Part shown: positions 7,390-16,767 of the stretch, in pieces | How positions within the stretch are numbered: the stretch's first letter is position 1 | Layout: each line of letters opens with the position of its first letter | Made by a program: the position numbers and the translations under genes | DNA from: Brevibacillus_H ginsengisoli | Lineage (GTDB): Bacteria > Bacillota > Bacilli > Brevibacillales > Brevibacillaceae | Assembly (NCBI RefSeq): GCF_050113715.1 | Contig: NZ_JBNJQR010000003.1 | Location: 1 to 64,000 of the forward strand | Reading direction: 5' to 3' | DNA: 64,000 bases | The notes under the pieces: model-generated | Told to the model about the DNA's origin: nothing | Seen by the model: the letters and a program-made list of their open reading frames with translations, nothing else | Database searches by the model: none

Positions 7390-7704
7390 TCAGATTCGTT
7401 CCTCATCGATTTGAAAAATGACTTCCAGCAGACCTGGAAAAAGCGCATTCAGATCTTCCTTACGAAGAGAATAATGATGCTGTTTGCATTCAATTCGTAC
7501 TTTAATGACTCCTGATTCACGTAGCACCTTTATGTGGTGGGATAAAGTGGACTTGGCAACATTCATTTCTAAAAAAGTAGAAGGGCATTGCTCACTATCC
7601 TGATACAAACTTCGAGCAATCCTCAGACGAGTAGGATCACTCAGAGCATGAAGGACACAGGTCAGCTTTATACAGTTAACGGTTGGTTGATAAGGTGTTC
7701 TCAT
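7390..7704 (-). CDS. ArsR-family transcriptional regulator
   Basis: 104 residues from the ATG at 7704; a TTG two codons upstream is an alternative start. The winged helix is typical: ALSDPTRLRIARSL, then a recognition helix around VAKSTLSHHIKVLRESG, and a wing with the KVRIECKQHHYSLR strand. Cysteines are present in the N-terminal part and in the wing (VRIECKQHH), but the metal box ELCVCD is absent, so sensing may be by thiol oxidation or organic electrophiles rather than metal. It is divergent from the nitroreductase at 7896, with a dyad in between, so it probably represses that gene. Confidence 0.85.
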   Translation of the reverse strand: MRTPYQPTVNCIKLTCVLHALSDPTRLRIARSLYQDSEQCPSTFLEMNVAKSTLSHHIKVLRESGVIKVRIECKQHHYSLRKEDLNALFPGLLEVIFQIDEERI

Positions 7705-7800
7705 AACCAAAATGTAGCATAGCGCTTGAAGAACATCAATGTGTAATACGATTTGAAATTCAGAAAAAATATTGTTGGAAAATAATACCGAGATATATTA

Positions 7801-7828
7801 TGATAGTACTATATTTATCGAACTATCA
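7801..7828. promoter_or_regulatory. Candidate ArsR-type operator
   Basis: A 7-bp inverted repeat TGATAGT (7801-7807) and ACTATCA (7822-7828) lies in the divergent intergenic region between the regulator and the nitroreductase gene. Placement near the likely promoters fits repression of both genes. Confidence 0.55.
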
Positions 7829-7895
7829 AATTAAAAGGCAGTCGATAAGCATGTATTTAGTTTGAGGAGAAGAATTTATTGGAGGGTGATGGAAT

Positions 7896-8537
7896 ATGGG
7901 GAATCCTACTCAACAAGCAGTTGATTTTTTTCAAGTAATTCAGGAACGCCGATCTGTGAGACACTACGATCCTACGTGGAAAATTCCACAACAAGAGATG
8001 GAGGAAATGCTTGCTCAGGCGGTCTTGGCGCCTTCCAGTTCAAATCTTCAGCCGTGGCGGTTTCTTGTCATTGACGACCCAACGCTTAAGGAGAAGCTGT
8101 TGCCGATTGCGCGAAATCAACAGCAGGTTGTAGAAGCATCTGCAATCATCGCTGTATTGGGTGATTATGAAGGCTACAAAAAATCAGAACAAATTTACCA
8201 AAAGTCGGTGGAGAAAGGCTTCATGACCGAAGAAGTTAAACAGACGCTTGTTGGGAACATTACCAAATCGTATTCCAACAGAGACCCAGAAATCATCAAA
8301 GAAATTGCATTGGTTGATGGCGGGTTGGTATCGATGCAATTGATGCTGATCGCCAAAGCGAAAGGGTACGACACGGTACCAATGGGCGGCTATGATGAAC
8401 AAGAATTTATAAAAGTTTTCCAAATTCCCAAAAGGTATGTCCCGATCATGTTGATTGCCATTGGTAAAGCGGTGGAACCCGGACATCCGACAACCCGTTT
8501 GTCTATTGATGAAGTGACTTTCTGGAATGAGATTTAA
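7896..8537 (+). CDS. Nitroreductase-family oxidoreductase
   Basis: 213 residues, start ATG after GGAGGGTGATGG. FMN-binding motifs are visible: ERRSVRHYDP at residues ~14-23, APSSSNLQPWRF at ~42-53 and the C-terminal segment around VPMGGYDEQEF. Members such as YdfN/MhqN and YodC reduce nitro compounds and quinones with NAD(P)H. The divergent ArsR-type regulator suggests induction by a toxic electrophile. The exact substrate cannot be read from sequence. The regulator-nitroreductase pair sits between ytfI and ytfJ, so it may have been inserted there. Confidence 0.88.
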   Translation: MGNPTQQAVDFFQVIQERRSVRHYDPTWKIPQQEMEEMLAQAVLAPSSSNLQPWRFLVIDDPTLKEKLLPIARNQQQVVEASAIIAVLGDYEGYKKSEQIYQKSVEKGFMTEEVKQTLVGNITKSYSNRDPEIIKEIALVDGGLVSMQLMLIAKAKGYDTVPMGGYDEQEFIKVFQIPKRYVPIMLIAIGKAVEPGHPTTRLSIDEVTFWNEI

Positions 8538-8678
8538 CGGGTGTGTGATGGTACGAAATAATTTGCCACGAACCAATAATTCCCCTTTTAGTTGACGATT
8601 CATTAAAACGATTTCATAAGGGAATGATACTACCTATACTTCATGATTAGCTTACACGTTAAAGAGGAGGTATCATTC

Positions 8679-9143
8679 ATGGCAGACCATCCCATTCAGG
8701 GCTTAATGAGAACGACAATGGAAAACCTTAAGCAAATGGTCGATGTTAATACAATTATTGGCGATCCTGTAGAAACTCCAGATGGAAGCGTCATTTTACC
8801 GATTTCCAAGGTAGGCTTTGGATTCGCAGCTGGGGGAAGCGAGTTCCAATATAACCATGAGCATCAAGTAAATCATGACGGTAACAGTCATCCGTTCGGC
8901 GGAGGTAGCGGGGGTGGGGTATCCATTACACCTGTAGCATTCCTCGTAGTCGGTAAACAAGGAATTCGCTCCATTCCGCTGGAGAACCAAACTCACCTGT
9001 ACGACCGTATCCTTGACACTGTGCCGCAATTTGTGGATAAGATACAAGGAGTCATGTGCAAAAATAAAGGGCAGGATAACAACACAACCATTATTACAAA
9101 GGTGGAGGAAGACGATATCGAAACGATTATGAAGCGGAGCTAG
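8679..9143 (+). CDS. ytfJ: Sporulation protein YtfJ (GerW family)
   Basis: 154 residues from the ATG 8 bases after AGAGGAGG; an ATG at 8643 lacks a ribosome site. Family signature: MVDVNTIIGDPV near the N-terminus, then PISKVGFGFAAGGSEF, a glycine-rich stretch, and GGGVSITPVAFLVV. YtfJ/GerW is made in sporulation and is needed for normal germination in some species. It is separated from its usual partner ytfI by the ArsR-nitroreductase pair. It ends at a bidirectional terminator shared with the FliD-like gene. Confidence 0.92.
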   Translation: MADHPIQGLMRTTMENLKQMVDVNTIIGDPVETPDGSVILPISKVGFGFAAGGSEFQYNHEHQVNHDGNSHPFGGGSGGGVSITPVAFLVVGKQGIRSIPLENQTHLYDRILDTVPQFVDKIQGVMCKNKGQDNNTTIITKVEEDDIETIMKRS

Positions 9144-9155
9144 GTCTATCCGAAG

Positions 9156-9205
9156 TAAAAAAAAGTGGTACCTGTCCAACATGACAAGGTACCACTTCCT
9201 ATTTT
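9156..9205. terminator. Bidirectional terminator, ytfJ / FliD-like gene
   Basis: AAGTGGTACCTGTC (9163-9176) pairs with GACAAGGTACCACTT (9183-9197). An A-run precedes it and a short T-rich stretch follows, so it serves the convergent genes on both sides. Confidence 0.85.
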
Positions 9206-9219
9206 ACACCGGTTCCATT

Positions 9220-10467
9220 TCAAAAGGCTTGGTTCAGATACAACCCGGTTGCCGAGGCTTGTTGAATAAACAGATTGGGTAATAAATAATTGGTATACGG
9301 GTTTAGAGAAGGCAATGGATAGGCACCAACCAAAGGGGTTTGTTGAATACGTCTCGTTTCCTTAGACATGAGGGTTGCCACTCCATCAGGACCGCTTAAA
9401 GCTGACTGAATCTGTGCAAAATGGTCTTGGAGATTTTGCTCAAGTTTCTGATCATCAACATAAAGTCTGCCATCTGCTAGTTGGTCGACCCCAATGTCAT
9501 TCAATCTCGATGAAATGCGCTGCGTACTTGAATTCCACGACTGAATGACACTTTTGGACAAAGGCTCCTGTTGGATGTAGGTGTTGAACTGATTGTATTG
9601 ATGGATAAGAGATTTTACTTGTGAAACCAATTTGGAAGCATTCGCCGTCACTTCGAGGGTAACGGGTCCTGAAGTCACCTGATGAAAGAAAACCGTCACA
9701 TCTTTAGCGTCCCCAACCGTTACGGTATTGGAGGAGGATGAATAGTTTTTGCCATTTACTTTGTACTGGGCGTCTTCAGCGGCTTGCGTAACCGTACCAA
9801 TCCCAGATGCTTGCACACTGTTTCCTTCTACGTCGAAGATTGAGAAAGCGTGAGGCAGACCTGTTTCATTGCTGGATAGTTCCAACGTGCTGGTATTCTG
9901 TTCATGGTTTTGAATTACACGAGCTGTAAGGCTGCTTTCGCTCTGATTAATCGCCGATGCCATACGAGTGAGGGTTTCAAGGTTAGAATCGTGATTGGAC
10001 GCCTCAAAAGAAATCGTATGCTCCTGACCGCCTACATTGAGGCGAAACGAATTCTTGCCAGTCTGCACAGATGAAGGAGCACTGGAGTTCAATGAGCTGC
10101 CGGTATTTTGCTGTTTACTGGCTAATTTGGCAACCTCTATGGAGTAAGATGCCATGGAAGCCTTAGGCTGTGCTGATCCGGTAAGCTCCTTTTTATTACT
10201 TGAGTTAGCCAAACGCATATTAATCAGGCTGTTCGGTTGTTCAGAATCAAAGGACCGGGTTTCTTTGGCCAATTGGTTTGCTTGCTCAATATACTGACTT
10301 AGCTTGGCCGAAGTATCCTGGGACCATTGCTGCTGCTTTGAATACAGGGATTGAAAGGAATGACTGGAAATCGGAATAATCGGTGCACGTAATGATGCCT
10401 GATACATCTGAAAATTATAGGAACGAAAGCGTTGGGAAGGTATTAGATAAGGAGAGATCGCGTTCAT
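9220..10467 (-). CDS. Orphan FliD-like flagellar cap protein
   Basis: 415 residues, start ATG after AGGAGTG. Residues ~100-125 carry the FliD_N signature (ASYSIEVAKLASKQQNTG), and a segment rich in Ser/Thr/Asn follows, with strands such as FRLNVGGQEHTISF and VTVFFHQVTSGPVTLEV typical of FliD/hook-associated domains. It is shorter than a usual FliD, the FliD_N motif starts about 100 residues in rather than near the N-terminus, and no flagellar gene is nearby. It may be a secreted cap paralogue or a protein of other surface function. Assignment to the FliD superfamily is fairly safe; the role is not. Confidence 0.7.
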   Translation of the reverse strand: MNAISPYLIPSQRFRSYNFQMYQASLRAPIIPISSHSFQSLYSKQQQWSQDTSAKLSQYIEQANQLAKETRSFDSEQPNSLINMRLANSSNKKELTGSAQPKASMASYSIEVAKLASKQQNTGSSLNSSAPSSVQTGKNSFRLNVGGQEHTISFEASNHDSNLETLTRMASAINQSESSLTARVIQNHEQNTSTLELSSNETGLPHAFSIFDVEGNSVQASGIGTVTQAAEDAQYKVNGKNYSSSSNTVTVGDAKDVTVFFHQVTSGPVTLEVTANASKLVSQVKSLIHQYNQFNTYIQQEPLSKSVIQSWNSSTQRISSRLNDIGVDQLADGRLYVDDQKLEQNLQDHFAQIQSALSGPDGVATLMSKETRRIQQTPLVGAYPLPSLNPYTNYLLPNLFIQQASATGLYLNQAF

Positions 10468-10553
10468 GTCTGCTCACTCCTAGAAAGAATATGATACCTC
10501 ATTATACTTCTGGTCAGCTAAACCCTCAAGATCTTCCATGGATGAACCTGCCA

Positions 10554-10592
10554 GTAAAGAAAAAGCGCTCCGTCTAATCATGACGAAGCGCT
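10554..10592. terminator. pycA terminator
   Basis: AGCGCTCCGTC (10564-10574) pairs with GACGAAGCGCT (10582-10592); on the minus strand the stem is followed by a T-run. It lies 15 bases past the pycA stop. Confidence 0.85.
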
Positions 10593-10606
10593 TCTTTCCT
10601 TTTCCG

Positions 10607-13600
10607 TTATTCTAATTCCAGGAGCAAATCTCCCGCTTCAATGGTGTCTCCCGCTTTCACTTGAATGGCTTTTACCTTGGCGTCGTTCGGAGCTTGAAGG
10701 GTAGTTTCCATCTTCATGGCTTCGCTGACTAACAAGTGCTCACCTTTGCGAACCTTATCGCCCACTTCTACCAGTACCTTCAATACTTTTCCAGGCATGG
10801 AGGCGCCCAGCTGATACGGATTTTGCGGGTCTGCTTTAGGACGAAGGGATTCCAGGACCTGGGCGGACTGGTCACGGATGAGAATCTCACGTGGCTGACC
10901 GTTCAATTCGAAGTAAACGATCCGGTTGCCGTCTGGATGCAGATTGCCCAAACCTACCAGCTTGATAATCAAAGTTTTTCCGCGTTCGATGCTAACCGAT
11001 GCTTCTTCGCCCGGACGCAAGCCATAAAAGAAAGTTGAGGTGTCCAGAACAGAGAGATCTCCATACTCTTTGATGTTTTGGTCATACTGCAAGAATACTT
11101 GCGGATACATAATGTAAGAAAGAACGTCACAAAAAGATGGAACGCGTCCGATTTTTACTTCCAGCTCCTTCTGTACCTTCTCAAAATCAATTGGCGCCAA
11201 TAGCTCTCCCGGTCGAGTGGTGAAGTAATCGCGACCTTTCAGGATTACTTCTTGCAATTCTTTTGGGAATCCACCCGGTGGCTGGCCCAGATAGCCTTGG
11301 AAGAACTGGATTACTGAATCAGGAAAATCAATTCGCTGACCTTTGTCATAGATCGTTTCTTCGGTCAGGTTGTTTTGCACCATGAAGAGAGCCATGTCGC
11401 CTACAACCTTGGAAGAAGGGGTTACCTTGACAATATCTCCAAACATGTGATTCACAGTGGAGTACATGCTTTTCACTTCATCCCAGCGGCCTTCCAATCC
11501 CACGGCTTTGGCCTGCTGCTCGAGGTTCGTATATTGACCGCCTGGCATTTCATGAATGTAAACTTCTGTGTTACTTGCTTTCATTTCACTTTCGAAGCCT
11601 TGGTACAGCGGGCGAATATCCGCCCAATAATCGGACAGCTTGTTGAAAGCCTCCAGATTAAGACCTGTCTCATGTTCCGAGCGCTCCAATGCGGCAACAA
11701 GTCCATTCAAGCTTGGCTGAGAAGTCAGACCAGACATAGAGCTGACACACGCATCCACGATATCGACACCGGCTTCCACCGCTTTTAACAGCATTGCCCC
11801 TCCATTGCCAGAGGTGTCGTGCGTATGCAGATGAATCGGAATGCCAATCTCTTGTTTCAAGGCGCGAATCAATTCATAGGCGGCGTATGGCTTCAATAAG
11901 CCGGCCATGTCTTTGATCGCCAAGATTTGCGCTCCTGATTTTTCCAGTTCCTTGGCCAGCTTCACGTAGTAATCTAAGGTGTACTTAGTTTTGGAAGGAT
12001 CGAGAATATCACCTGTATAGCAGATAGACGCTTCGGCGATCTTGCCAGTTTCACGAACCGCATCAATGGCGATTTGCATGCCAGGTAGCCAGTTCAAACT
12101 GTCAAAAATACGGAATACATCAATGCCATTTTTAGCCGATTCTTTGACAAACGCTTGAATCACGTTGTCAGGATAGTTGGTATACCCAACCGCATTGGCT
12201 CCGCGCAACAGCATTTGGAATAAGATGTTCGGGATTTTTTGACGAAGAATCTGGAGCCGTTCCCAAGGGGACTCCTTCAAGAAGCGCATGCTCGTATCGA
12301 ACGTAGCTCCGCCCCACATCTCCAATGAAAAGAGGCCAGATGCCAGTTTACCTGTAGCCTCGGCAATAGCCACCAGATCATAGCTGCGAACACGTGTGGC
12401 GAACAGAGATTGATGCGCATCGCGGAAAGTGGTATCCGTGACTAAAACTTTTTGCTGGGATTGAATCCACTTAATGAGACCATCTGCACCATCACGTTCC
12501 AAAATTTGTTTCGTTCCGTCTGGATAAGGTTGGGAAACGGGGGTTTTAGGAATGCGCGGGAATTCAAAAATCGGTTTTTTCTCATTCTTCGCCATTCCCG
12601 GATGCCCGTTAACAATGGTGGTGCCAATATAATTAAGCAGCTTGGTACCGCGGTCTTGCGTACCAGGGAACACAAACAGCTCTGGTTTTGAATCGATAAA
12701 AGAGGTATCATACTGTCCGCTCAAAAAGTCAGGATGAGTGACTACGTTGGACAGGAATTGCAAATTGGTTTTTACACCGCGAATGCGGAACTCGCGAAGT
12801 GTACGGTGCATTTTGCTTGCCGCCTGTTCGAAGGATTTGGCGAAGGTGGAGATTTTCACCAGAAGGGAATCGTAGTAAGGCGTAATGATGGCTCCAGGAT
12901 AACCGTTGCCGCCATCCAGACGAATCCCGAAACCGCCTCCGGATCGCCAAGCGAGAATTCTTCCAGTGTCAGGAGCAAAGGAGTTCTCAGGGTTTTCTGT
13001 GGTTACACGACATTGAATAGCGTAGCCGCTGGTTTGAATTTCTTCCTGAGAATGGATGCCGATTTCATCATCAGACAGAGTGTGTCCTTCGGCGATTCGA
13101 ATTTGCGTTTGCACAATGTCGATACCTGTGATAAGTTCAGTGATGGTGTGTTCCACCTGGATGCGGGGGTTCACTTCAATAAAGTAGAATTTCTTTTCAG
13201 GTGTGAGCAAAAATTCTACGGTACCGGCATTGGCATAGCCAGCCTTTTGCATTAAACGAAGGGCTGACTGACAAATTTCTTCCCGCAGGTCATCACTTAA
13301 CGTAACGCTAGGCGCTACTTCCACCACTTTTTGATGACGGCGCTGAATAGAGCAATCGCGCTCATAGAGATGAACGACATTACCGTGCTCGTCACCTAGT
13401 ATTTGTACTTCAATATGTTTGGGCTGTTCGAGATAACGCTCCAAATAAACTTTGGCATTCCCAAAAGAGGAACGGGCTTCAGAACGGGCACGATCAAGGG
13501 CATCTTGTAATTCATCCTGGCTGCGAACAATCCGCATGCCGCGACCGCCGCCACCGGAGACGCCTTTGATAATGATCGGATAGCCGTACTCTTTTGCGAA

Positions 13601-14053
13601 CAAGAGAGCTTCTTGCAGGGTTTCAATGGGTTCGGGTGTACCCGGAATAACAGGAATTCCTGCTTCAATAGCCATTTTGCGGGCTTCCACCTTGTCACCG
13701 AACTTCTCGATTAGCTCAGGAGATGGGCCGATAAATTTGATTCCTTCTTCTTGGCAGCGGCGGGCAAACTCTCCATTTTCCGATAAGAAGCCATAGCCTG
13801 GATGAATGGCATCGATGTCGTTTCTTTTAGCGATTTCAATGATGCTTTCAATGTCCAAATAGGCTTCGATTGGCCCTTTGCCAGCACCCACGAGGTAGGA
13901 TTCGTCGGCTTTGAAGCGATGAATGGACACGTTGTCTTGCTCGGAATAGATTGCGACCGTACGAATTCCAAGCTCAGTAGCCGCCCGAAAAATACGGATG
14001 GCAATTTCGCCGCGGTTTGCTACAAGCAGACGGTTGATTTTTCTCTGTTTCAC
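10607..14053 (-). CDS. pycA: Pyruvate carboxylase
   Basis: 1148 residues when started at the GTG after GGGGGAGAAATC, the same length as B. subtilis PycA; the ATG 12 codons upstream is less likely. Order of domains: biotin carboxylase with the start LLVANRGEIAIRIFRA, an ATP-grasp with the glycine loop GVSGGGGRGMR and the HQKVVEVAPS segment; the carboxyltransferase barrel (DTTFRDAHQSLFATR, metal site LHTHDTSG); the PYC_OADA region; and a C-terminal biotinyl domain with the lysine in SEAMKMET. It makes oxaloacetate from pyruvate, bicarbonate and ATP to refill the TCA cycle. Single-gene unit with its own terminator. Confidence 0.98.
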   Translation of the reverse strand: MKQRKINRLLVANRGEIAIRIFRAATELGIRTVAIYSEQDNVSIHRFKADESYLVGAGKGPIEAYLDIESIIEIAKRNDIDAIHPGYGFLSENGEFARRCQEEGIKFIGPSPELIEKFGDKVEARKMAIEAGIPVIPGTPEPIETLQEALLFAKEYGYPIIIKGVSGGGGRGMRIVRSQDELQDALDRARSEARSSFGNAKVYLERYLEQPKHIEVQILGDEHGNVVHLYERDCSIQRRHQKVVEVAPSVTLSDDLREEICQSALRLMQKAGYANAGTVEFLLTPEKKFYFIEVNPRIQVEHTITELITGIDIVQTQIRIAEGHTLSDDEIGIHSQEEIQTSGYAIQCRVTTENPENSFAPDTGRILAWRSGGGFGIRLDGGNGYPGAIITPYYDSLLVKISTFAKSFEQAASKMHRTLREFRIRGVKTNLQFLSNVVTHPDFLSGQYDTSFIDSKPELFVFPGTQDRGTKLLNYIGTTIVNGHPGMAKNEKKPIFEFPRIPKTPVSQPYPDGTKQILERDGADGLIKWIQSQQKVLVTDTTFRDAHQSLFATRVRSYDLVAIAEATGKLASGLFSLEMWGGATFDTSMRFLKESPWERLQILRQKIPNILFQMLLRGANAVGYTNYPDNVIQAFVKESAKNGIDVFRIFDSLNWLPGMQIAIDAVRETGKIAEASICYTGDILDPSKTKYTLDYYVKLAKELEKSGAQILAIKDMAGLLKPYAAYELIRALKQEIGIPIHLHTHDTSGNGGAMLLKAVEAGVDIVDACVSSMSGLTSQPSLNGLVAALERSEHETGLNLEAFNKLSDYWADIRPLYQGFESEMKASNTEVYIHEMPGGQYTNLEQQAKAVGLEGRWDEVKSMYSTVNHMFGDIVKVTPSSKVVGDMALFMVQNNLTEETIYDKGQRIDFPDSVIQFFQGYLGQPPGGFPKELQEVILKGRDYFTTRPGELLAPIDFEKVQKELEVKIGRVPSFCDVLSYIMYPQVFLQYDQNIKEYGDLSVLDTSTFFYGLRPGEEASVSIERGKTLIIKLVGLGNLHPDGNRIVYFELNGQPREILIRDQSAQVLESLRPKADPQNPYQLGASMPGKVLKVLVEVGDKVRKGEHLLVSEAMKMETTLQAPNDAKVKAIQVKAGDTIEAGDLLLELE

Positions 14054-14330
14054 GATTTCTCCCCCTTGGCGCTCTCTATACAGAATCACAATTCATCTGT
14101 ATAGAATAAATATACAAAAATTCAACTACATTGACACGACTTTTTGTCGAAGAATCTTTTCTGAAGGTAAACCGTTGATTCGAATTCGGATTGGCCTGGC
14201 TATACAATAGCATTATTTTGTTACAAAAATATGAAAACTTGTGTCTGCAATATATCGTTCATAGTATGAAAAAGATTGTTATACTTTATGCTAGTATTAT
14301 GGGATGGTAGGGTTTGAAGGGAGATTATAC

Positions 14331-15176
14331 ATGAAGCTCATCTTGATTATGCTTGTCACCATGCTGATAAGCAGTATTGAAACGGTGTCTTACGCGGCTA
14401 GGTTATCCGGGGCGAAAACGAGGCGGGTTGGAGCCTCCACCTCAATATTTAATATACTCGTTGTTCTGTCACGATTTGCCGTGATGGTTCAGGGTCTACT
14501 GATTGCTTCGATTGTAGACCATGTGATCGCGATAAATTCGAAGATTATAGACCCGCTTATTCGTGAGCAAAACATACAGGATATGCTGGTTGATTTTAGA
14601 GTGATTCTGCTATCCATGTCGGTAGGAATAATTATTGGGATTCTGTTCACACCTTCCGTTGCTCGAATTATCGCGATCGGGACTTTAAAATTAGACAAGC
14701 ACGGGACTGTTCCGCGCATTGTACTAAACGAGGGGTTATTTCGCACGATTAGCAAGCTTCCTTCACAGATCTGGCTGCCGTCTTTTCGCAGTAATTGGCG
14801 GGAGATCAAGCAATCGAAGCTGGCTTATACGTTTTTTACATTAAACGCGGCGATCTTTGCTTTTTATTCGATTGCCAGTTTGTCCTCCCTGTTCGCTGGC
14901 GCATTGATTCCCGATCACCGACTGACGGCCAATAGTATGGCTACGTTAATTAATGGGATTGGAACCGTGCTTCTCGTCATTTTCGTCGACCCGGTTAGCG
15001 CCAAATTATTGGATGATGTGGTATTGGAGAAGGAGCCAATGCGAGAGCTGAAAGCGGCGGTTTTTCAGTTGGGAGCAGGTCGATTATTCGGCACCTTGCT
15101 GGGACAACTTCTTTTATGGCCTTTTGGGTACTTCATCAAATATTTTGTCATCGTGTTCGAAAAAGTATTTTCATGA
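14331..15176 (+). CDS. amj: Amj-family lipid II flippase
   Basis: 281 residues from the ATG after GAAGGGAG. About six to eight hydrophobic segments span the whole length. The N-terminal block with IETVSYAARLSGAKTRR, followed by FNILVVLSRFAVMVQG, is the recognisable signature of B. subtilis Amj (YdaH), which flips lipid-linked peptidoglycan precursor and can replace MurJ. In B. subtilis amj is under SigM and is induced by envelope stress; I see no clear SigM promoter here. The neighbouring 15230 gene is not a known partner. Confidence 0.88.
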   Translation: MKLILIMLVTMLISSIETVSYAARLSGAKTRRVGASTSIFNILVVLSRFAVMVQGLLIASIVDHVIAINSKIIDPLIREQNIQDMLVDFRVILLSMSVGIIIGILFTPSVARIIAIGTLKLDKHGTVPRIVLNEGLFRTISKLPSQIWLPSFRSNWREIKQSKLAYTFFTLNAAIFAFYSIASLSSLFAGALIPDHRLTANSMATLINGIGTVLLVIFVDPVSAKLLDDVVLEKEPMRELKAAVFQLGAGRLFGTLLGQLLLWPFGYFIKYFVIVFEKVFS

Positions 15177-15229
15177 ATATGCCAATCCCTCTTTGTCCAC
15201 AATGATAGAAAAACAGGAGGGATGGCAAG

Positions 15230-15763
15230 ATGGAGTTTGATCATACTGAGCCTGTCGCCATCTGGAAGCAGTTAATCCCCAAGAAACATTGGCTGTTTTA
15301 CGAGGACCTGCCTGATGACGAGATGATATTTACCTATCGGAACCGAGTTTATTTTATAAACTTTGATGGGTCCGTTCTCTCCATCCCGAAGCCAGCCAGT
15401 CTGGATTTGCTGGATTTTGGGATGCTTCTGGATCGTTTGGCAATCTCGGACGAGGTCATCGATTTTGACGATGAGGGTATCTTTGATTATGGAAGCATAC
15501 TGAAGCGAATGGGGTATGTAGTGCCTACCAGCCAAAAGCATGAAAAGCATACGTACTCCATTGAGCTAGTGAATACGATTGTCCCAAAGACGTTTACCTC
15601 GCGCTATGAGTTGAAGCAGGTAAGCTTTCTTTATGCGCTTTACCACGCGGTGATGAGATGCCATGAGCTGAACGCCAAATCCGACTGGGAGTTTGAGCAT
15701 GAAGTGAAGCGAATTGAACAGCTTGAGACTCTTTATCGATCGGAAGTGTCCAATAGCGTGTAA
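15230..15763 (+). CDS. Hypothetical protein
   Basis: 177 residues, start ATG after GGAGGGATGGC, 53 bases behind amj and on the same strand, so it may share its transcript. It is acidic in the middle (DEVIDFDDEGIFDYG), has no signal peptide or membrane segment, and ends in a charged helix (EFEHEVKRIEQLETLYRSE). Regular alternating strands and helices suggest a folded cytoplasmic protein. I do not recognise the family. Confidence 0.7.
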   Translation: MEFDHTEPVAIWKQLIPKKHWLFYEDLPDDEMIFTYRNRVYFINFDGSVLSIPKPASLDLLDFGMLLDRLAISDEVIDFDDEGIFDYGSILKRMGYVVPTSQKHEKHTYSIELVNTIVPKTFTSRYELKQVSFLYALYHAVMRCHELNAKSDWEFEHEVKRIEQLETLYRSEVSNSV

Positions 15764-15871
15764 TCCTGTTGGAGTTTCTTCTATTTTTGTAGTGAAAAAC
15801 ATAGTAAGTTGATGTAAGATAGGTAAGGGATACATAACAATCACCAGGCAATATTGAGGAGGTTTTTTAAA

Positions 15872-16387
15872 ATGACTGTTGAACGTCAAGGTGTTACTAC
15901 CTTTAAAGGAAATCCTGTTACGCTTTTGGGTAACGAAGTTAAAGTAGGGGACAAGGCTCCTAACTTCAAAGTATTAGCTAACAACCTGACAGAGGTTACT
16001 TTGGATGATTCCAAAGGTACTGTGCGCATCATCTCTGTTGTTCCTTCCCTTGATACAGGCGTGTGCGACCAACAAACTCGTCGTTTCAACGAAGAAGCGG
16101 CTAAATTGGATGGAGTAACGATCCTTACTGTGTCTGTTGACCTTCCTTTTGCTCAAACTCGTTGGTGCGGAGCGGCTGGAATTGATAAAGTTCAAACAGT
16201 TTCTGACCACCGTGATCTTTCCTTCGGTTTGGCTTACGGCGTAGTCATCAAAGAATTGCGCTTGCTCGCTCGTTCCGTTTTCGTTGTAGACGCGAACGAC
16301 AAAGTGGTGTACGCGGAATACGTGCCAGCTGTTGGTGAGCATCCAAACTACGAAGCAGCGATCGAAGCGGCTAAAGCAGCGAAGTAA
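15872..16387 (+). CDS. tpx: Thiol peroxidase (Tpx), atypical 2-Cys peroxiredoxin
   Basis: 171 residues from the ATG after GAGGAGG; an upstream ATG is only a start-like codon. The peroxidatic Cys65 is in the PSLDTGVCDQQTR motif, and the resolving Cys99 is in FAQTRWCGAAG, the spacing typical of Tpx. It reduces hydrogen peroxide and organic peroxides with thioredoxin. The gene has its own terminator. The codon use (GTT, CGT, AAC rich) suggests high expression. Confidence 0.96.
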   Translation: MTVERQGVTTFKGNPVTLLGNEVKVGDKAPNFKVLANNLTEVTLDDSKGTVRIISVVPSLDTGVCDQQTRRFNEEAAKLDGVTILTVSVDLPFAQTRWCGAAGIDKVQTVSDHRDLSFGLAYGVVIKELRLLARSVFVVDANDKVVYAEYVPAVGEHPNYEAAIEAAKAAK

Positions 16388-16403
16388 TTGGTTTAAACTG
16401 AAG

Positions 16404-16433
16404 AAACCGGCATCCATGGGTGTCGGTTTTTTT
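16404..16433 (+). terminator. tpx terminator
   Basis: AAACCGGCA (16404-16412) pairs with TGTCGGTTT (16421-16429) with one G-T wobble, then a T-run. A very T-rich tract continues to about 16476. Confidence 0.85.
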
Positions 16434-16493
16434 GTTTTGGTATTGTGTTTTTTGTTTGTTTTTTTGTTTTTTTTTGCTTCACCAGCGTAAGAT

Positions 16494-16679
16494 AAGATTT
16501 CGTCCACTAGGAGCATCATTGGAAGTGATACCTAGCGTAAAGAACGGAGAAAGGGATAAGAGCCGTCATCCAACCCCGCAGGGGCGCGAAGCGTTTGGCG
16601 GCTCCCTTTCGGAGTGAGCGGAGCGGACTTCCTCAACATCATTGCGAACTTCCACAGAGCGCACTAGGGACGAAATCTT
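16494..16679 (-). ncRNA. Structured intergenic element A (candidate RNA family, copy 1)
   Basis: 186 bp bounded by a perfect 12-bp inverted repeat, AAGATTTCGTCC and GGACGAAATCTT. Inside, read on the minus strand, are the conserved GTCCGCTCCG-YTCACT, a long stem GAAAGGGA/TCCCTTTC extended by GCCG/CGGC and CCCC/GGGG, and a small hairpin. Element B at 17148-17341 has the same order of blocks. The strand is inferred from G-U pairs in B. No coding sequence fits. Function unknown; it could also be a MITE-like repeat. Confidence 0.55.
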
Positions 16680-16767
16680 TTCCCCTCCGTAACTCCAATA
16701 AGGTATAACGAAGACATATTACTGGCAACACTATTACCACAATCGTTTGAAAAGGAGGGAGATTAAG

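Noticed and set aside
12734..13255. Plus-strand frame of 173 codons inside pycA
   Set aside because: It is antisense to the conserved carboxylase domain and lacks a ribosome site.
16441..16480. Very T-rich tract behind tpx
   Set aside because: It continues the T-run of the tpx terminator; no second hairpin or promoter is needed to explain it.
16420..16617. 65-codon frame over element A
   Set aside because: It begins in the poly-T tract, has no ribosome site and cuts across the conserved helices of the element.
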